This document shows positions 8,776 through 17,924 of a DNA stretch of 64,000 nucleotides, piece by piece. Under the pieces are notes generated by a model. The model was not told the DNA's origin. It did not search any database and saw nothing but the letters and a program-made list of their open reading frames with translations. The position numbers and the translations under genes are program-made. This stretch comes from an uncultured Alistipes sp. (GTDB lineage Bacteria > Bacteroidota > Bacteroidia > Bacteroidales > Rikenellaceae), in the NCBI GenBank assembly GCA_910583985.1, contig CAJTYA010000005.1, positions 62,001 through 126,000 of the forward strand, written 5' to 3'. Every line of letters begins with the position of its first letter. Within the stretch, counting starts at the first letter, position 1.

Positions 8776-9833
8776 CCGATTCCGTTCGAGGCGGGTTTGT
8801 CCGCCGCTCTCCTCCAATCACCCGCGCTACACTCGCCCGGACAAAAATCGTCATAAACTTTCCCCATCCCTATCGGCCGACTCTCCGCTCCTGAGCCGCC
8901 TCCGCTCCTTCTAGTCCGTGGTTCCCGCCACGATCTATGGCGCAACCGGAACGATCCCTCCACCGTTTCGCCGACACCGCCCGCACCCCATCCCCGAAAC
9001 CGACCGGGTACCTCCGCCGCTTCCCTTCGAACGCCTCATCCGAATGTCGAGACGGTTCGCCAAACAGCACGGAATCGTCCGCCAGAACACCCTGCCGCCC
9101 GTCCTACGGAACACGGCATTTCGCCGGAGGTACGGTATTTCCCCGCCGTCCTCCCCAGAGCGATCCGGTATAATGCAAGGCCCCATACCGTCCGGAGCGT
9201 TTCGCATGCTCGGCCACCCATCCATACGCATCCCGAAAAATCCGCCACAAGGATGGCCCCGCTCCTCGCCATTTCGCACTTGAACGGACGCTGTTTCGGA
9301 CAAGCATTTCCCAGTTCGGCCGACACCCTCCGCGGCACAGGCCATGCACTCGGACAGCCCTGCCCCAGTTTAGGAAAAGATCGCAGCCCGAAAAACACGA
9401 CAGCCCCATGCCGGTCACGAAAGGATAGGGTACGCCGACACCGCCCCTTGCCTCACCGGCAAAAGCCCTGCAAGAGACCGGACGCTTCGCCTGCGCCCGA
9501 AATCCGTCCTCGTCCCGGCCGGAGATCGCCGACGACGTTTGGGCTCGCGACCTTCTCCGCACCGACTCGCTCCGAGAAAAAGCGACGGTCCGCCCCTCCG
9601 CAGCGTCGTAATCGCTCCATACAAAAGACGCCGGCCGGCCGAACCGAAAAAGGCTCCGCCGCCCTTCGTTTGCAAAAACGCACGGACGCCCCTACCGCCG
9701 AACGGCACCCTTCGACCGTCGGCCCGTCCGCACACCGCTGTCGAAAAAGGAAATGCGACGATACATTCCCGGTCCGGCATCACCCGGCTGTCTCCGCCCG
9801 GAAACGACGACGGAATCGTCCCGGAACGATCCG
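8776..9833. other. Long gene-free spacer
   Basis: Together with its flanking terminators this is about 1.3 kb between the convergent mdh and CoA-transferase genes. Short open frames occur on both strands, but none has a recognisable domain, a promoter or balanced amino-acid content. The plus strand is C-rich: in 9301-9420 I count 46 C and 28 G. I see no repeat array, RNA gene or gene remnant that I can name. Confidence 0.55.
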
Positions 9834-9878
9834 AAAAGAAAAAATCACCCCCGACGGAACCTTTTCCGTCAGGGGTGA
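9834..9878 (-). terminator. Rho-independent terminator of the CoA-transferase gene
   Basis: On the minus strand a long stem (9878-9864 with 9859-9845, one unpaired or mismatched position) is followed by a T-rich run (complement of 9834-9844). It lies 119 bp after the stop. Confidence 0.85.
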
Positions 9879-9996
9879 AAACCGCAGGAACCGGCCTTCG
9901 GGCCCGTCCCGTATGCGAACCGGAGAACGGGCGATCCGCTCGCACCGTCCTTTCCGTAGCAGCCCGCCGGAGCGTCCGGCATTGCCGCCCGGACCG

Positions 9997-11319
9997 TTAC
10001 TGTACCTTGGTCGTCGCCTTGATATAATGGTGGTGCTCGCCGTAGCGTTCGAAAGCCGCACGGTCGAGCGCTTCGCGGTGGTCGGGATGCGCCACGCTGA
10101 TGATGAGGCGGGCGCGTTCCTGCAACGACTTGCCGTACAGGTTCACGGCGCCGTATTCGGTCACGAACCAATGGACGTGCGAACGCGTCGTCACCACGCC
10201 TGCTCCGAGCGTCAGTTCGGGCGCGATCTTGCTGATGCCCTTGTTCGTCACCGACGGCATGGCCAGAATGGCCTTTCCTCCTTCCGACCGCGACGCCCCG
10301 TAGATGAAGTCGATCTGACCGCCCACGCCCGAATAGAATTTCGTACCGAGCGAATCGGCGCAGATCTGTCCTGTCAGATCGACCTGAAGGGCCGAGTTGA
10401 TGGCCGTCACCTTCGGGTTCTTCGCGATGATGAACGGATCGTTCGTATAACCGACGTCCATCATGGCCACGCCGGGGTTGTTGTCGATGAAATCGTATAC
10501 TTTCTGCGAACCCATCAGGAACGTCGATACCATCTTGCCCTTGTCGATGGCCTTGTTGCGGCCGTTGATGACGCCGCTTTCGACGAGCGGCAACACGCCG
10601 TCGGCGAACATTTCGGTATGGATGCCGAGGTCCTTATGGCCGCCGAGCTGCGCCAGCACGGCGTTCGGAATGGCACCGATACCCATCTGGAGGCAGGCAC
10701 CGTCTTCGATCAGCGCGGCGCAATGTTTCCCGATGGCCGTCTCCACCTCGTTAGGCGTCGAGAAGTGGGCCTCTTCGAGCGGCTGGTCGTCCTCGACGAA
10801 CAGGTCGATGTCGTCCGCGTGGATGAACGCGTCGCCGAAAGAGCGCGGCACGTACTTGTTGATGACGGCGATCACGGTGCGGGCGCACTCGACGGCCGCC
10901 AGCGTCGCATCGACCGACGTACCCAGCGACACATAGCCGTGCGCGTCCGGAAGCGACACCTGAATCATCGCCACGTCGCAGGGCAGCGTACCGCTCCGGT
11001 AGAGCTTCTGCGTCTCGCTCAGGAAGACGGGGATGTAATCGGCGTAACCGGACTGCGTCACTTTCCGCACGTTGCCGCCCACGAAGAACGAATCGAGCTG
11101 GAAGATGCCCTCGAATTCGGGAGCCGCATAGGGCGCGGGGCCTTCGGTGTGCAGGTGGTGGACATGCACGTCGCTGAATTCCTTGTTGCGTCCTCTTTCG
11201 CACATGGCGTTGATGAGGCATTGGGGTGCGCTGGCGACGCTGCTCAGATGGACGTGGTCGCCGCTTTTAATCACCTTCACCGCTTCGGCGGCGGAGATGA
11301 ACCGGATCTGTTTGGTCAT
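9997..11319 (-). CDS. Acetyl-CoA hydrolase/4-hydroxybutyrate CoA-transferase family protein
   Basis: 440 aa, full length for the family. Glu236 in DLGIHTEMFADG aligns with the catalytic glutamate (Glu238) of clostridial 4-hydroxybutyrate CoA-transferase. The CoA-binding region includes FYSGVGGQIDF and the gate HWFVTEYGAVNLYG. Such enzymes move CoA between acetyl-CoA or butyryl-CoA and an organic acid such as acetate, succinate or 4-hydroxybutyrate; sequence alone does not fix the acceptor. No 4-hydroxybutyrate pathway genes are adjacent, so a general acetate/succinate/butyrate CoA-transferase is equally possible. It is monocistronic, with its own promoter and terminator. Confidence 0.92.
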   Translation of the reverse strand: MTKQIRFISAAEAVKVIKSGDHVHLSSVASAPQCLINAMCERGRNKEFSDVHVHHLHTEGPAPYAAPEFEGIFQLDSFFVGGNVRKVTQSGYADYIPVFLSETQKLYRSGTLPCDVAMIQVSLPDAHGYVSLGTSVDATLAAVECARTVIAVINKYVPRSFGDAFIHADDIDLFVEDDQPLEEAHFSTPNEVETAIGKHCAALIEDGACLQMGIGAIPNAVLAQLGGHKDLGIHTEMFADGVLPLVESGVINGRNKAIDKGKMVSTFLMGSQKVYDFIDNNPGVAMMDVGYTNDPFIIAKNPKVTAINSALQVDLTGQICADSLGTKFYSGVGGQIDFIYGASRSEGGKAILAMPSVTNKGISKIAPELTLGAGVVTTRSHVHWFVTEYGAVNLYGKSLQERARLIISVAHPDHREALDRAAFERYGEHHHYIKATTKVQ

Positions 11320-11360
11320 ATATGTAAGTAGTTAGTCTTCGTTCGAAATCGAACCGAATG

Positions 11361-11368
11361 CAAATTTA
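11361..11368 (-). promoter_or_regulatory. -7 box for the CoA-transferase gene
   Basis: TAAATTTG on the minus strand, 41 bp upstream of the ATG at 11319. Confidence 0.65.
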
Positions 11369-11414
11369 AACATTATTCGGAATTAAAAAAAAGGTGTTTT
11401 CGACCGATATTGAC

Positions 11415-11422
11415 TACCTTTG
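11415..11422 (+). promoter_or_regulatory. -7 box for the GT22 gene
   Basis: TACCTTTG, 33 bp before the ATG at 11456. This placement argues against the alternative upstream start at 11420, which would fall inside the box. Confidence 0.65.
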
Positions 11423-11455
11423 CCGGGCGCCGGCACCTTTCCGGCACCGTCGTCC

Positions 11456-12991
11456 ATGCAACCCTTTCTCCGAGACATACGCACCGGGCACATCGTACTG
11501 GCCGGATGCCTGCTGACACTGCTCTACGCCCTGTTCAGCCGGGGCGTCTATCATCCCGACGAACATTTCCAGATTCTGGAATACGCCCGGATGCGGCTTT
11601 TCGGCACCTCGCCCGAAGAGCTGCCGTGGGAGTACGGTCTGATGATGCGGCCCGGCTTCCAACCTTTCATCGCCTACCTCGCCGGATGGTCGCTCCGGGC
11701 GGTCGGGCTCTACTCGTCGTGGACGCTCGCGGCGCTGCTGCGGCTGCTTTCGGGCGTACTGTCCGTGACGGCCGTTCTCTTCCTCTACCGGGAAATCCGG
11801 CGCGAACCGCACCGAGAGGCGGAAGCCGGACGGGTGCTCGCACTGAGCCTGCTGCTCTGGTTCATGGCCTACACGCACGTCCGTTTCAGCTCCGAAACGC
11901 TTTCGGGCAACCTGCTGCTGCTGACGGTCGTCTGCTGCATGCGTTTCCGGCGGACGGGAAACGACTCGTTTGGTGCGGGGCTGCTCGTGGGACTGCTCGC
12001 CGGAGCGGCTTTCGTCGTCCGCTACCAGACGGGCTTCGCGCTGCTCGGACTGGGCCTGTGGCTGATGGTCTTCGACCGCCGCATCCGGCATATCGCTGGC
12101 ATCCTCGCGGGCGGAACGGTCATGTTGGGCGTGGGAACGCTCTGCGACCGGTGGCTCTACGGCCGGTGGACCTGCGCACCGGTCAACTACTTCCGGGAAA
12201 ACATCGTCCATGCCCACGCCGCCGGATTCGGCGTCGATCCGTGGTCGTACTACCTGACGGCCGTACCGCTCGAAGGCATCGTGCTGTTCGGCCTGCCCGT
12301 GCTGCTGGCGGCGGGATGGTTCGTGTATAAAAATCCTCGCCACATCGTCGTATGGACCATCGTCCCGTTCCTCGTCGCGCATCAGGCCGTCGGGCACAAG
12401 GAGGTGCGGTTCCTGTTCCCGCTGCTGCCGTTCGTGCCGCTGTTTCTGGCGCAGGCTTTCGGGAGCCTGCCTCTGCGATGGCGCCGGAGCCGCAGCGCGG
12501 CGGTCCTGCTGGGTACGGCCGTCCTGCTAAACGTCGGCATCGTGCTCTACAACCTGACGGTCAGCAATACGGACATCTATTTCCAGAGGATGGCCGACCG
12601 CTTCTGCCGCCACCGCGAGCGGGTCGTCGTCCTGAGCCTCCGCAGCGAAAAAACCTATTACGCCTATCCCGAAGACGTCATCGGCCCCCGCACCGTCACG
12701 GCCCGCTTCCACATGCCGGACGCCTTCGACTACCGCTCCTTCGATTCGGAAGAGGAGCTCGGCAGAGAGGCCGAACGGCTGTGCCGCGAATGTACCGACG
12801 TCTTTCTGCTCACGGAGCGGCCGCAGCCGGCGCTTCCGGAGACGGTACGGCCCGACCGCATCGCATGGAGCCCCTACCCGAGGTGGGTCACGACGCACTT
12901 CAACTTCAACGACTGGGCGGGCCTGAGCATCCGTTCCAAGAACATCTTCCGGCTCTCCCCGGCCGGCACGCTCGCGGAACACGAGGAATAG
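11456..12991 (+). CDS. GT22-family (GPI/ALG-type) membrane mannosyltransferase
   Basis: 511 aa polytopic membrane protein. Two signatures of eukaryotic PIG-B/ALG9/ALG12-type GT22 enzymes are visible: HPDEHFQ (33-39) in the first lumenal/periplasmic loop, with the acidic pair expected to act on a lipid-linked donor, and HKEVRFLFPLLPF beginning at His314. In between are many hydrophobic segments. The C-terminal roughly 130 residues are soluble. It probably transfers mannose (or a related hexose) from a polyprenyl-phosphate donor to an envelope glycan or lipid at the periplasmic face. The acceptor is unknown. It is flanked by the divergent CoA-transferase gene and by korA downstream, neither functionally related. 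Confidence 0.85.
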   Translation: MQPFLRDIRTGHIVLAGCLLTLLYALFSRGVYHPDEHFQILEYARMRLFGTSPEELPWEYGLMMRPGFQPFIAYLAGWSLRAVGLYSSWTLAALLRLLSGVLSVTAVLFLYREIRREPHREAEAGRVLALSLLLWFMAYTHVRFSSETLSGNLLLLTVVCCMRFRRTGNDSFGAGLLVGLLAGAAFVVRYQTGFALLGLGLWLMVFDRRIRHIAGILAGGTVMLGVGTLCDRWLYGRWTCAPVNYFRENIVHAHAAGFGVDPWSYYLTAVPLEGIVLFGLPVLLAAGWFVYKNPRHIVVWTIVPFLVAHQAVGHKEVRFLFPLLPFVPLFLAQAFGSLPLRWRRSRSAAVLLGTAVLLNVGIVLYNLTVSNTDIYFQRMADRFCRHRERVVVLSLRSEKTYYAYPEDVIGPRTVTARFHMPDAFDYRSFDSEEELGREAERLCRECTDVFLLTERPQPALPETVRPDRIAWSPYPRWVTTHFNFNDWAGLSIRSKNIFRLSPAGTLAEHEE

Positions 12992-13051
12992 ACGCACGCC
13001 GAAAAGACGAATCCGGCAATAAATTTCAATCGAAATATTACCGATTGGTTT

Positions 13052-13068
13052 AAATTTGTTATTTTTGA
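13052..13068 (+). promoter_or_regulatory. Tandem -7 boxes upstream of korA
   Basis: TAAATTTG (13052-13059) and TATTTTTG (13061-13068) lie one base apart, 29 bp or more before the korA ATG. Either could set the start of transcription. Confidence 0.6.
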
Positions 13069-13096
13069 AACGCGTTAATCACAATCTACATTCCTC

Positions 13097-14950
13097 ATGG
13101 AAGAAAAAGATCATTCGAGAGAACGGGACGATGTCGTCATTCGCTTTTCCGGCGATTCGGGCGACGGCATGCAGATGACCGGATCGCTGTTCACCGACAC
13201 GTCCGCCTATCTGGGAAACGGCATTTCGACCTTTCCGGACTATCCCGCCGAGATACGGGCTCCGCAGGGAACCGTTTCGGGCGTTTCGGGCTTTCAGGTC
13301 CACTTCGGGAGCAAGCAGATCGACACGCCGGGCGACTTCTGCGACGTGCTCGTAGCGATGAACCCGGCGGCGCTGCGCGCCAACGCACGCTGGATCAAAC
13401 ACGGCGCCACGATCATCTGCGACGGCGACACGTTCACCGACAAAAGCGTGGAAAGGGCCGGATTCAAGACCCTCGACCCGATACGCGAGCTGAACCTCGA
13501 CGACTATAACGTGGTCTTCCCGCGCATGACGAGCATGACGCGCGAGGCGGTGAAGGAATTGAACCTCGACCCCAAAACCGCCTCCAAGTGCAAAAACATG
13601 TTCGCGCTGGGCATCTGCTTTTTCATCTACAACCGCCCGCTCGACCACACGATCCACTTCATCAACACCAAATTCGCGAAAAAGCCGGCCGTGGCCGAGG
13701 CCAACATCCTCGCCCTCAAGGGCGGCTACAACTACGCGGCCAACACCCACGCGTTCGCCGACACCTACGAGGTGAAGCCCGCCTCGCTGCCCAAAGGCAA
13801 GTACCGCAGCATCAGCGGCAACCAAGCCACGGCATGGGGCCTGATGGCCGCCGCGGAAAAGAGCGGACGCCCGCTCTTCTGCGGCTCGTACCCCATCACC
13901 CCCGCCACCGCCATCCTCGAAGAGTTGGCCAAACGCAAGGACCTGAACGTCAAAACCCTTCAGGCCGAAGACGAAATCGCAGGCATCTGTACGGCCATCG
14001 GCGCGGCCTTCGCCGGCAACTTCGCCGTCACCTCCACCTCCGGCCCCGGCCTTTCGCTCAAGTCCGAAGCCATCGGGCTGGCGGTGATGACCGAACTGCC
14101 ATTGGTCATCGTCAACGTGCAGCGCGGGGGCCCTTCGACCGGCCTGCCGACCAAAACCGAGCAGAGCGACCTGAATCAGGCGCTGTGGGGACGCAACGGC
14201 GAATGTCCGCTGGTCGTCATCGCGCCGAGCCGCCCGTCGAACTGTTTCCACTATGCGTTCTGGTGCGGCAAGATCGCCATGGAACACATGACGCCCGTGT
14301 TGATGCTCTCCGACGGGTTCATCGCCAACGGCTCGGAGCCGTGGCGGATTCCCTCGATGAGCGACTATCCGAAAATCACGCCGCCCATCGTCACGCGGGC
14401 ACCCGAAGGAGGCTTCCAGCCCTATGCCCGCGACGAGAAACGACTGGCCCGCATGTGGGCGCTGCCCGGCACCAAAGGCGTCGAGCACCGCGTGGGCGGT
14501 CTGGAGAAGAACGCGCTCACGGGCGCCGTCTCGCACGACCCGGACAACCACCAGCGGATGGTCGAGGCGCGTGCGGCCAAAGTGGCCCGCGTGCAGGACT
14601 TCATCCCCAAGCAGGAAGTGGTGGGCGACAGGAAAGGTGACCTGCTGGTCGTCGGCTGGGGCGGTACCTACGGCCACCTGCTGACGGCCGTCACGGAGAT
14701 GCAGCACGAAGGGCACAAAGTATCGCTCTGCCACTTCAACTTCATCAACCCGCTGCCGCGCAACGTGCGGGACATCTTCTCCCGTTTCAGGAAGATCGTC
14801 GTCTGCGAGCTGAACACGGGACAGTTCGCCAACTACCTGCGCATGAACTTTCAGGAATTCGAATACCTGCAATACAACAAGGTACAGGGGCTTCCGTTCA
14901 CCGTTACGGAACTCAGGCAGGAGTTCGAACGCATCTTAAACCTCCGATAA
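13097..14950 (+). CDS. korA: 2-oxoglutarate:ferredoxin oxidoreductase, fused gamma-alpha subunit
   Basis: 617 aa. The N-terminal gamma domain (about 1-195, starting VIRFSGDSGDGMQMTGSLF) is fused to the alpha domain (about 205-617), which contains ATAWGLMAAAEKSGRPLFCGSYPITPAT and the ALWGRNGECP block. This is the two-subunit form common in Bacteroidetes. With KorB it oxidatively decarboxylates 2-oxoglutarate, or reductively carboxylates succinyl-CoA, with ferredoxin as electron carrier. The choice of 2-oxoglutarate over other 2-oxoacids rests on family resemblance. korB follows after 4 bp, so they form an operon. Confidence 0.92.
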   Translation: MEEKDHSRERDDVVIRFSGDSGDGMQMTGSLFTDTSAYLGNGISTFPDYPAEIRAPQGTVSGVSGFQVHFGSKQIDTPGDFCDVLVAMNPAALRANARWIKHGATIICDGDTFTDKSVERAGFKTLDPIRELNLDDYNVVFPRMTSMTREAVKELNLDPKTASKCKNMFALGICFFIYNRPLDHTIHFINTKFAKKPAVAEANILALKGGYNYAANTHAFADTYEVKPASLPKGKYRSISGNQATAWGLMAAAEKSGRPLFCGSYPITPATAILEELAKRKDLNVKTLQAEDEIAGICTAIGAAFAGNFAVTSTSGPGLSLKSEAIGLAVMTELPLVIVNVQRGGPSTGLPTKTEQSDLNQALWGRNGECPLVVIAPSRPSNCFHYAFWCGKIAMEHMTPVLMLSDGFIANGSEPWRIPSMSDYPKITPPIVTRAPEGGFQPYARDEKRLARMWALPGTKGVEHRVGGLEKNALTGAVSHDPDNHQRMVEARAAKVARVQDFIPKQEVVGDRKGDLLVVGWGGTYGHLLTAVTEMQHEGHKVSLCHFNFINPLPRNVRDIFSRFRKIVVCELNTGQFANYLRMNFQEFEYLQYNKVQGLPFTVTELRQEFERILNLR

Positions 14951-14954
14951 AGCC

Positions 14955-15989
14955 ATGAACTGCGAAAAATACAAATACACGCCGGCCGATTTCAAGAGCG
15001 ACCAAGAGGTGAAATGGTGCCCCGGCTGCGGCAATCACGCCATCCTCAACTCGGTCGTCAAGGCGCTCCCTCAGGTGGCCGAAGCGCTCAAATACAAGCA
15101 CGAGCGGTTTACGTTCGTTTCGGGCATCGGCTGTTCGTCGCGCTTTCCGTACTACATGAACACGTTCGGATTCCACGGAATACACGGACGGGCGTCGGCC
15201 ATCGCCACCGGCGTCAAGGTGGCCAACCCCAAGCTGTCGGTATGGCAGGTGACCGGCGACGGCGACGCGCTGGCCATCGGCGGCAACCACTTCATCCACG
15301 CCGTGCGCCGCAACATCGACATCAACATCATGCTGTTCAACAACGAGATCTACGGGCTTACCAAAGGGCAGTATTCCCCGACCTCGAAACTGGGCAAGAT
15401 CACGAAGACCTCGCCGTTCGGCACCATCGAGCACCCGTTCAATCCGGGCGAACTCGTCCTCGGCGCCCGCGGCACGTTCTTCGCCCGCAGCATCGACGTC
15501 GAACTGAAACTGACGCAGGAATGCCTCGTGGCCGCGGCCAAGCACGACGGGACGTCGGTCGTCGAGATCCTGCAGAACTGCGTCATCTTCAACGACAAGA
15601 CACACGCCGGATTCGCGCTCAACAAGGAAGTCCGCGAGGAGAACACCATCGTGCTCCGGCACGGCGAACGGATGATCTTCGGGAAGAACCGCGACAAGGG
15701 CCTCGTGCAGATCGGCATGAAGCTCATGGTCGTGCGCATCGGCGAGGGCGGCGTGACCGAAGAGGACATTCTGATCCACAACGCCCACGAACCGAATCCG
15801 GGCGTACACATGATGCTCGTCAACATGAGTTACCCGAAATACCCGGTCGCGCTGGGCGTTATCCGCGACGTACCCGATCACACCTACGACGACAACATCG
15901 TGGACCAGTTGCAGTCGATCCGCGAAAAATCGAACATCCGCTGCGTGGACGATCTGCTCAACAGCGGCGAGACGTGGGAAATCGAGTAA
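14955..15989 (+). CDS. korB: 2-oxoglutarate:ferredoxin oxidoreductase, beta subunit
   Basis: 344 aa. This is the thiamine pyrophosphate subunit. WCPGCGNHAIL (21-31) holds two cluster cysteines (Cys22, Cys25). The TPP/Mg motif is GDGDALAIGG (101-110) through NN (129-130). There is no ferredoxin domain, so a separate ferredoxin is needed. It starts 4 bp after korA and ends at a strong terminator shared with the convergent flippase gene. Confidence 0.94.
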   Translation: MNCEKYKYTPADFKSDQEVKWCPGCGNHAILNSVVKALPQVAEALKYKHERFTFVSGIGCSSRFPYYMNTFGFHGIHGRASAIATGVKVANPKLSVWQVTGDGDALAIGGNHFIHAVRRNIDINIMLFNNEIYGLTKGQYSPTSKLGKITKTSPFGTIEHPFNPGELVLGARGTFFARSIDVELKLTQECLVAAAKHDGTSVVEILQNCVIFNDKTHAGFALNKEVREENTIVLRHGERMIFGKNRDKGLVQIGMKLMVVRIGEGGVTEEDILIHNAHEPNPGVHMMLVNMSYPKYPVALGVIRDVPDHTYDDNIVDQLQSIREKSNIRCVDDLLNSGETWEIE

Positions 15990-16007
15990 CCCTCCCGACA
16001 CGACACG

Positions 16008-16038
16008 AAAAAGAGCGGCCTTTCGGGCCGCTCTTTTT
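16008..16038. terminator. Bidirectional terminator between korB and the flippase gene
   Basis: A perfect 13-bp stem (AAAAAGAGCGGCC at 16008-16020 with 16026-16038) has A and T runs on the outer sides, so it can stop transcription from both convergent genes. Confidence 0.92.
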
Positions 16039-16094
16039 CGTAAGGTGCGGAAAACCGGTCCATAAGGAGGCAACCGGCCCGTGCCGTGCGGGCA

Positions 16095-17624
16095 TCATTT
16101 TCGGATACGGATACCGATGCGCGACAGCGCACGGTCGACGATCCCGTTGAGCTCCGGCGACAGGTTCGACGCATAGACCGCCCCGCCGAACAGCACCGAC
16201 ACGGCCGCAGTGCGCAGTGCAGCATCGACGACGAGACCGCCCGTCCGAGGCCACAGCGAGAAAAGCGCGATCAAAGCGACGCTCAGGCCCACGACGCCCA
16301 GATCGCGCCATGCGAAAGGCTGGATGCCGAAGAAGCGCCGAACCGAGACGACGCGGACGAGGTTGTAGACGACGACGGTCGTCATCGTGGCCAGCGCGGC
16401 CCCGTTCATGCCGTAGCGGGGAATCAGCAGCGCGTTGGTCGCCACGGTGAGCCCCACGAGCAGCAGCGAGAACAGGAAATCGTACCGGTACTTCTTCGAC
16501 GTGACGAGCACGGTGCCGTTGAGCCCCGAATACATATCGACGATGCGCCCCAAGCCGAGAAAAAGGAATACCCAGCGACCGGAGGCATACGCGGCCGGCA
16601 TCAACGAAAAAACGTTGTCGAGATTGACCCAGATGACCAGAAACAGATAGCAGCCCACGACGAGCCCCGCCAGCGAGGCCTGACGCGAAATGCGCCGCAG
16701 GCCCTCCGTATCGCGCTCTTTCCACAGGTTCGTCACCACCGGCGTGGCCACCTTGACGATGGAGCGGTAGGGCGTGAGCATCGCCGCCACCATGTAGGCC
16801 ATCGTCGTGTAGACGGCACCCTCGGCCAGCCCCTGCATGCCGGCCAGCATCGACTGGTCGATCACCGGTACGATGTACATCGACGTACCGCCCAGATACT
16901 GCCACAGGCCGTACACGCCCGCCACCGAAACCAGCCGCCGTACCCGCGGCGAGAAGACCGGACGCAGACGCACCTCCCCGGTGCCCAGCGTATAGAGCAG
17001 CAGGATGAGCGTCGGCACGAAATAGATCAACACGTACCCGGCCACGAACTGCCGGAAATCGATCGTCCCCAGCGCATAGAGCGAAATCTCGGCCGTAATG
17101 AGCAGCCGCAGCAGCACCTCGTAGACGAAGGACGAGACGACCGTCCTGTTCAGCGCCTGAAGCCACGAAGTGAAGAAGTTGAAAAACAGCGTCGTCAGCC
17201 CCAGCGGAATCAGCAGCAGGCAGTATTCCGACAGCAGCGGCGACTTGCGGGCGTAATAGTCCGTCACGGGCTCGCGCAGGAGCAGAAACAGGATCGTGAA
17301 GAGCACGAACCCCGCGCTCACGCCGAGCGCCGACCAGAAGAACAGTCCGTTGTGCCGACGGTCGGGCGTCCGGAAATAGGGAAAGAATTTGACGACGGCC
17401 GAATTGACGCCGAGCGCGGAGAACTGGGCATACATCGTAGCCAGCGCGACAAGGATATTGGCCAAGCCCACCTGCTCCTCGCTCAGAAAATTGGGGAACA
17501 GCAGGATCTTGTTCACGTAGCCCACGACGATGCCCAGATAGGAGAGCACCGTGATGGCGATGCTGTTGCGTTTGACGATACCCACGGTCGGACGAATTTG
17601 GCGCAAGATACGAAAAATGCGCAT
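16095..17624 (-). CDS. Polysaccharide/oligosaccharide flippase (MATE/Wzx-like)
   Basis: 509 aa integral membrane protein with 12-14 hydrophobic segments, of the polysaccharide-biosynthesis (RfbX/Wzx) type. The first membrane block SIAITVLSYLGIVVGYVNKILLFPNF followed by LSEEQVGLANILVA is typical of Bacteroidetes members. It should flip lipid-linked oligosaccharides across the inner membrane. Start choice is open: ATG at 17624 adds MRIFRILRQIRPT, while a GTG at 17585 (VGIVKRN) would match the usual family N-terminus. No glycosyltransferase cluster adjoins it. The terminator downstream is shared with korB. Confidence 0.88.
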   Translation of the reverse strand: MRIFRILRQIRPTVGIVKRNSIAITVLSYLGIVVGYVNKILLFPNFLSEEQVGLANILVALATMYAQFSALGVNSAVVKFFPYFRTPDRRHNGLFFWSALGVSAGFVLFTILFLLLREPVTDYYARKSPLLSEYCLLLIPLGLTTLFFNFFTSWLQALNRTVVSSFVYEVLLRLLITAEISLYALGTIDFRQFVAGYVLIYFVPTLILLLYTLGTGEVRLRPVFSPRVRRLVSVAGVYGLWQYLGGTSMYIVPVIDQSMLAGMQGLAEGAVYTTMAYMVAAMLTPYRSIVKVATPVVTNLWKERDTEGLRRISRQASLAGLVVGCYLFLVIWVNLDNVFSLMPAAYASGRWVFLFLGLGRIVDMYSGLNGTVLVTSKKYRYDFLFSLLLVGLTVATNALLIPRYGMNGAALATMTTVVVYNLVRVVSVRRFFGIQPFAWRDLGVVGLSVALIALFSLWPRTGGLVVDAALRTAAVSVLFGGAVYASNLSPELNGIVDRALSRIGIRIRK

Positions 17625-17860
17625 GCGATCGCATACATTCGGGACCGCCCCCCGCCGGCCGAGGGCTCACGGTCGCCGTCTCCGGCACATCCCTGCGCAC
17701 GAATCCATCGGCATCGCCCTGTACGACGCGCCCGCCGGGAACGGTCTTCTGCCTCTGCCGAGGCGCGGGAAAGCCCCCGGCATGCACGGCCGAGCTGCGA
17801 ACGGTCAAGTCGGATCGGGAAATTCCGGTTCCGAAACACCGGCACGGCAGAGGGCCGACG
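17625..17860. other. Spacer between the flippase and argS genes
   Basis: About 300 bp including the argS terminator. No gene is supported. A 10-bp palindrome TGCGATCGCA lies at the flippase start. No convincing TANNTTTG box for the flippase gene is visible; a TATCTTG near 17600 would only serve the inner GTG start. Confidence 0.5.
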
Positions 17861-17898
17861 AAAAACGGGGTGCGGAGCGTCGTTGCGCTCCGCACCCC
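17861..17898 (-). terminator. Rho-independent terminator after argS
   Basis: A perfect 13-bp stem (17867-17879 with 17886-17898, GGGGTGCGGAGCG arm) with a six-base loop. On the minus strand it is followed by GTTTTT. It starts 26 bp after the argS stop. Confidence 0.9.
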
Positions 17899-17924
17899 AT
17901 GCAGAAATCTTCTTGTCGACGGAA

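Noticed and set aside
9253..9996. Open plus-strand frame running from the spacer across the CoA-transferase gene
   Set aside because: Its downstream part is antisense to a certain gene and the spacer part has random-like composition.
17622..17631. TGCGATCGCA palindrome (HIP1-like)
   Set aside because: Isolated; a similar palindrome near 53550 is inside hemW. No sign of a dispersed repeat family.
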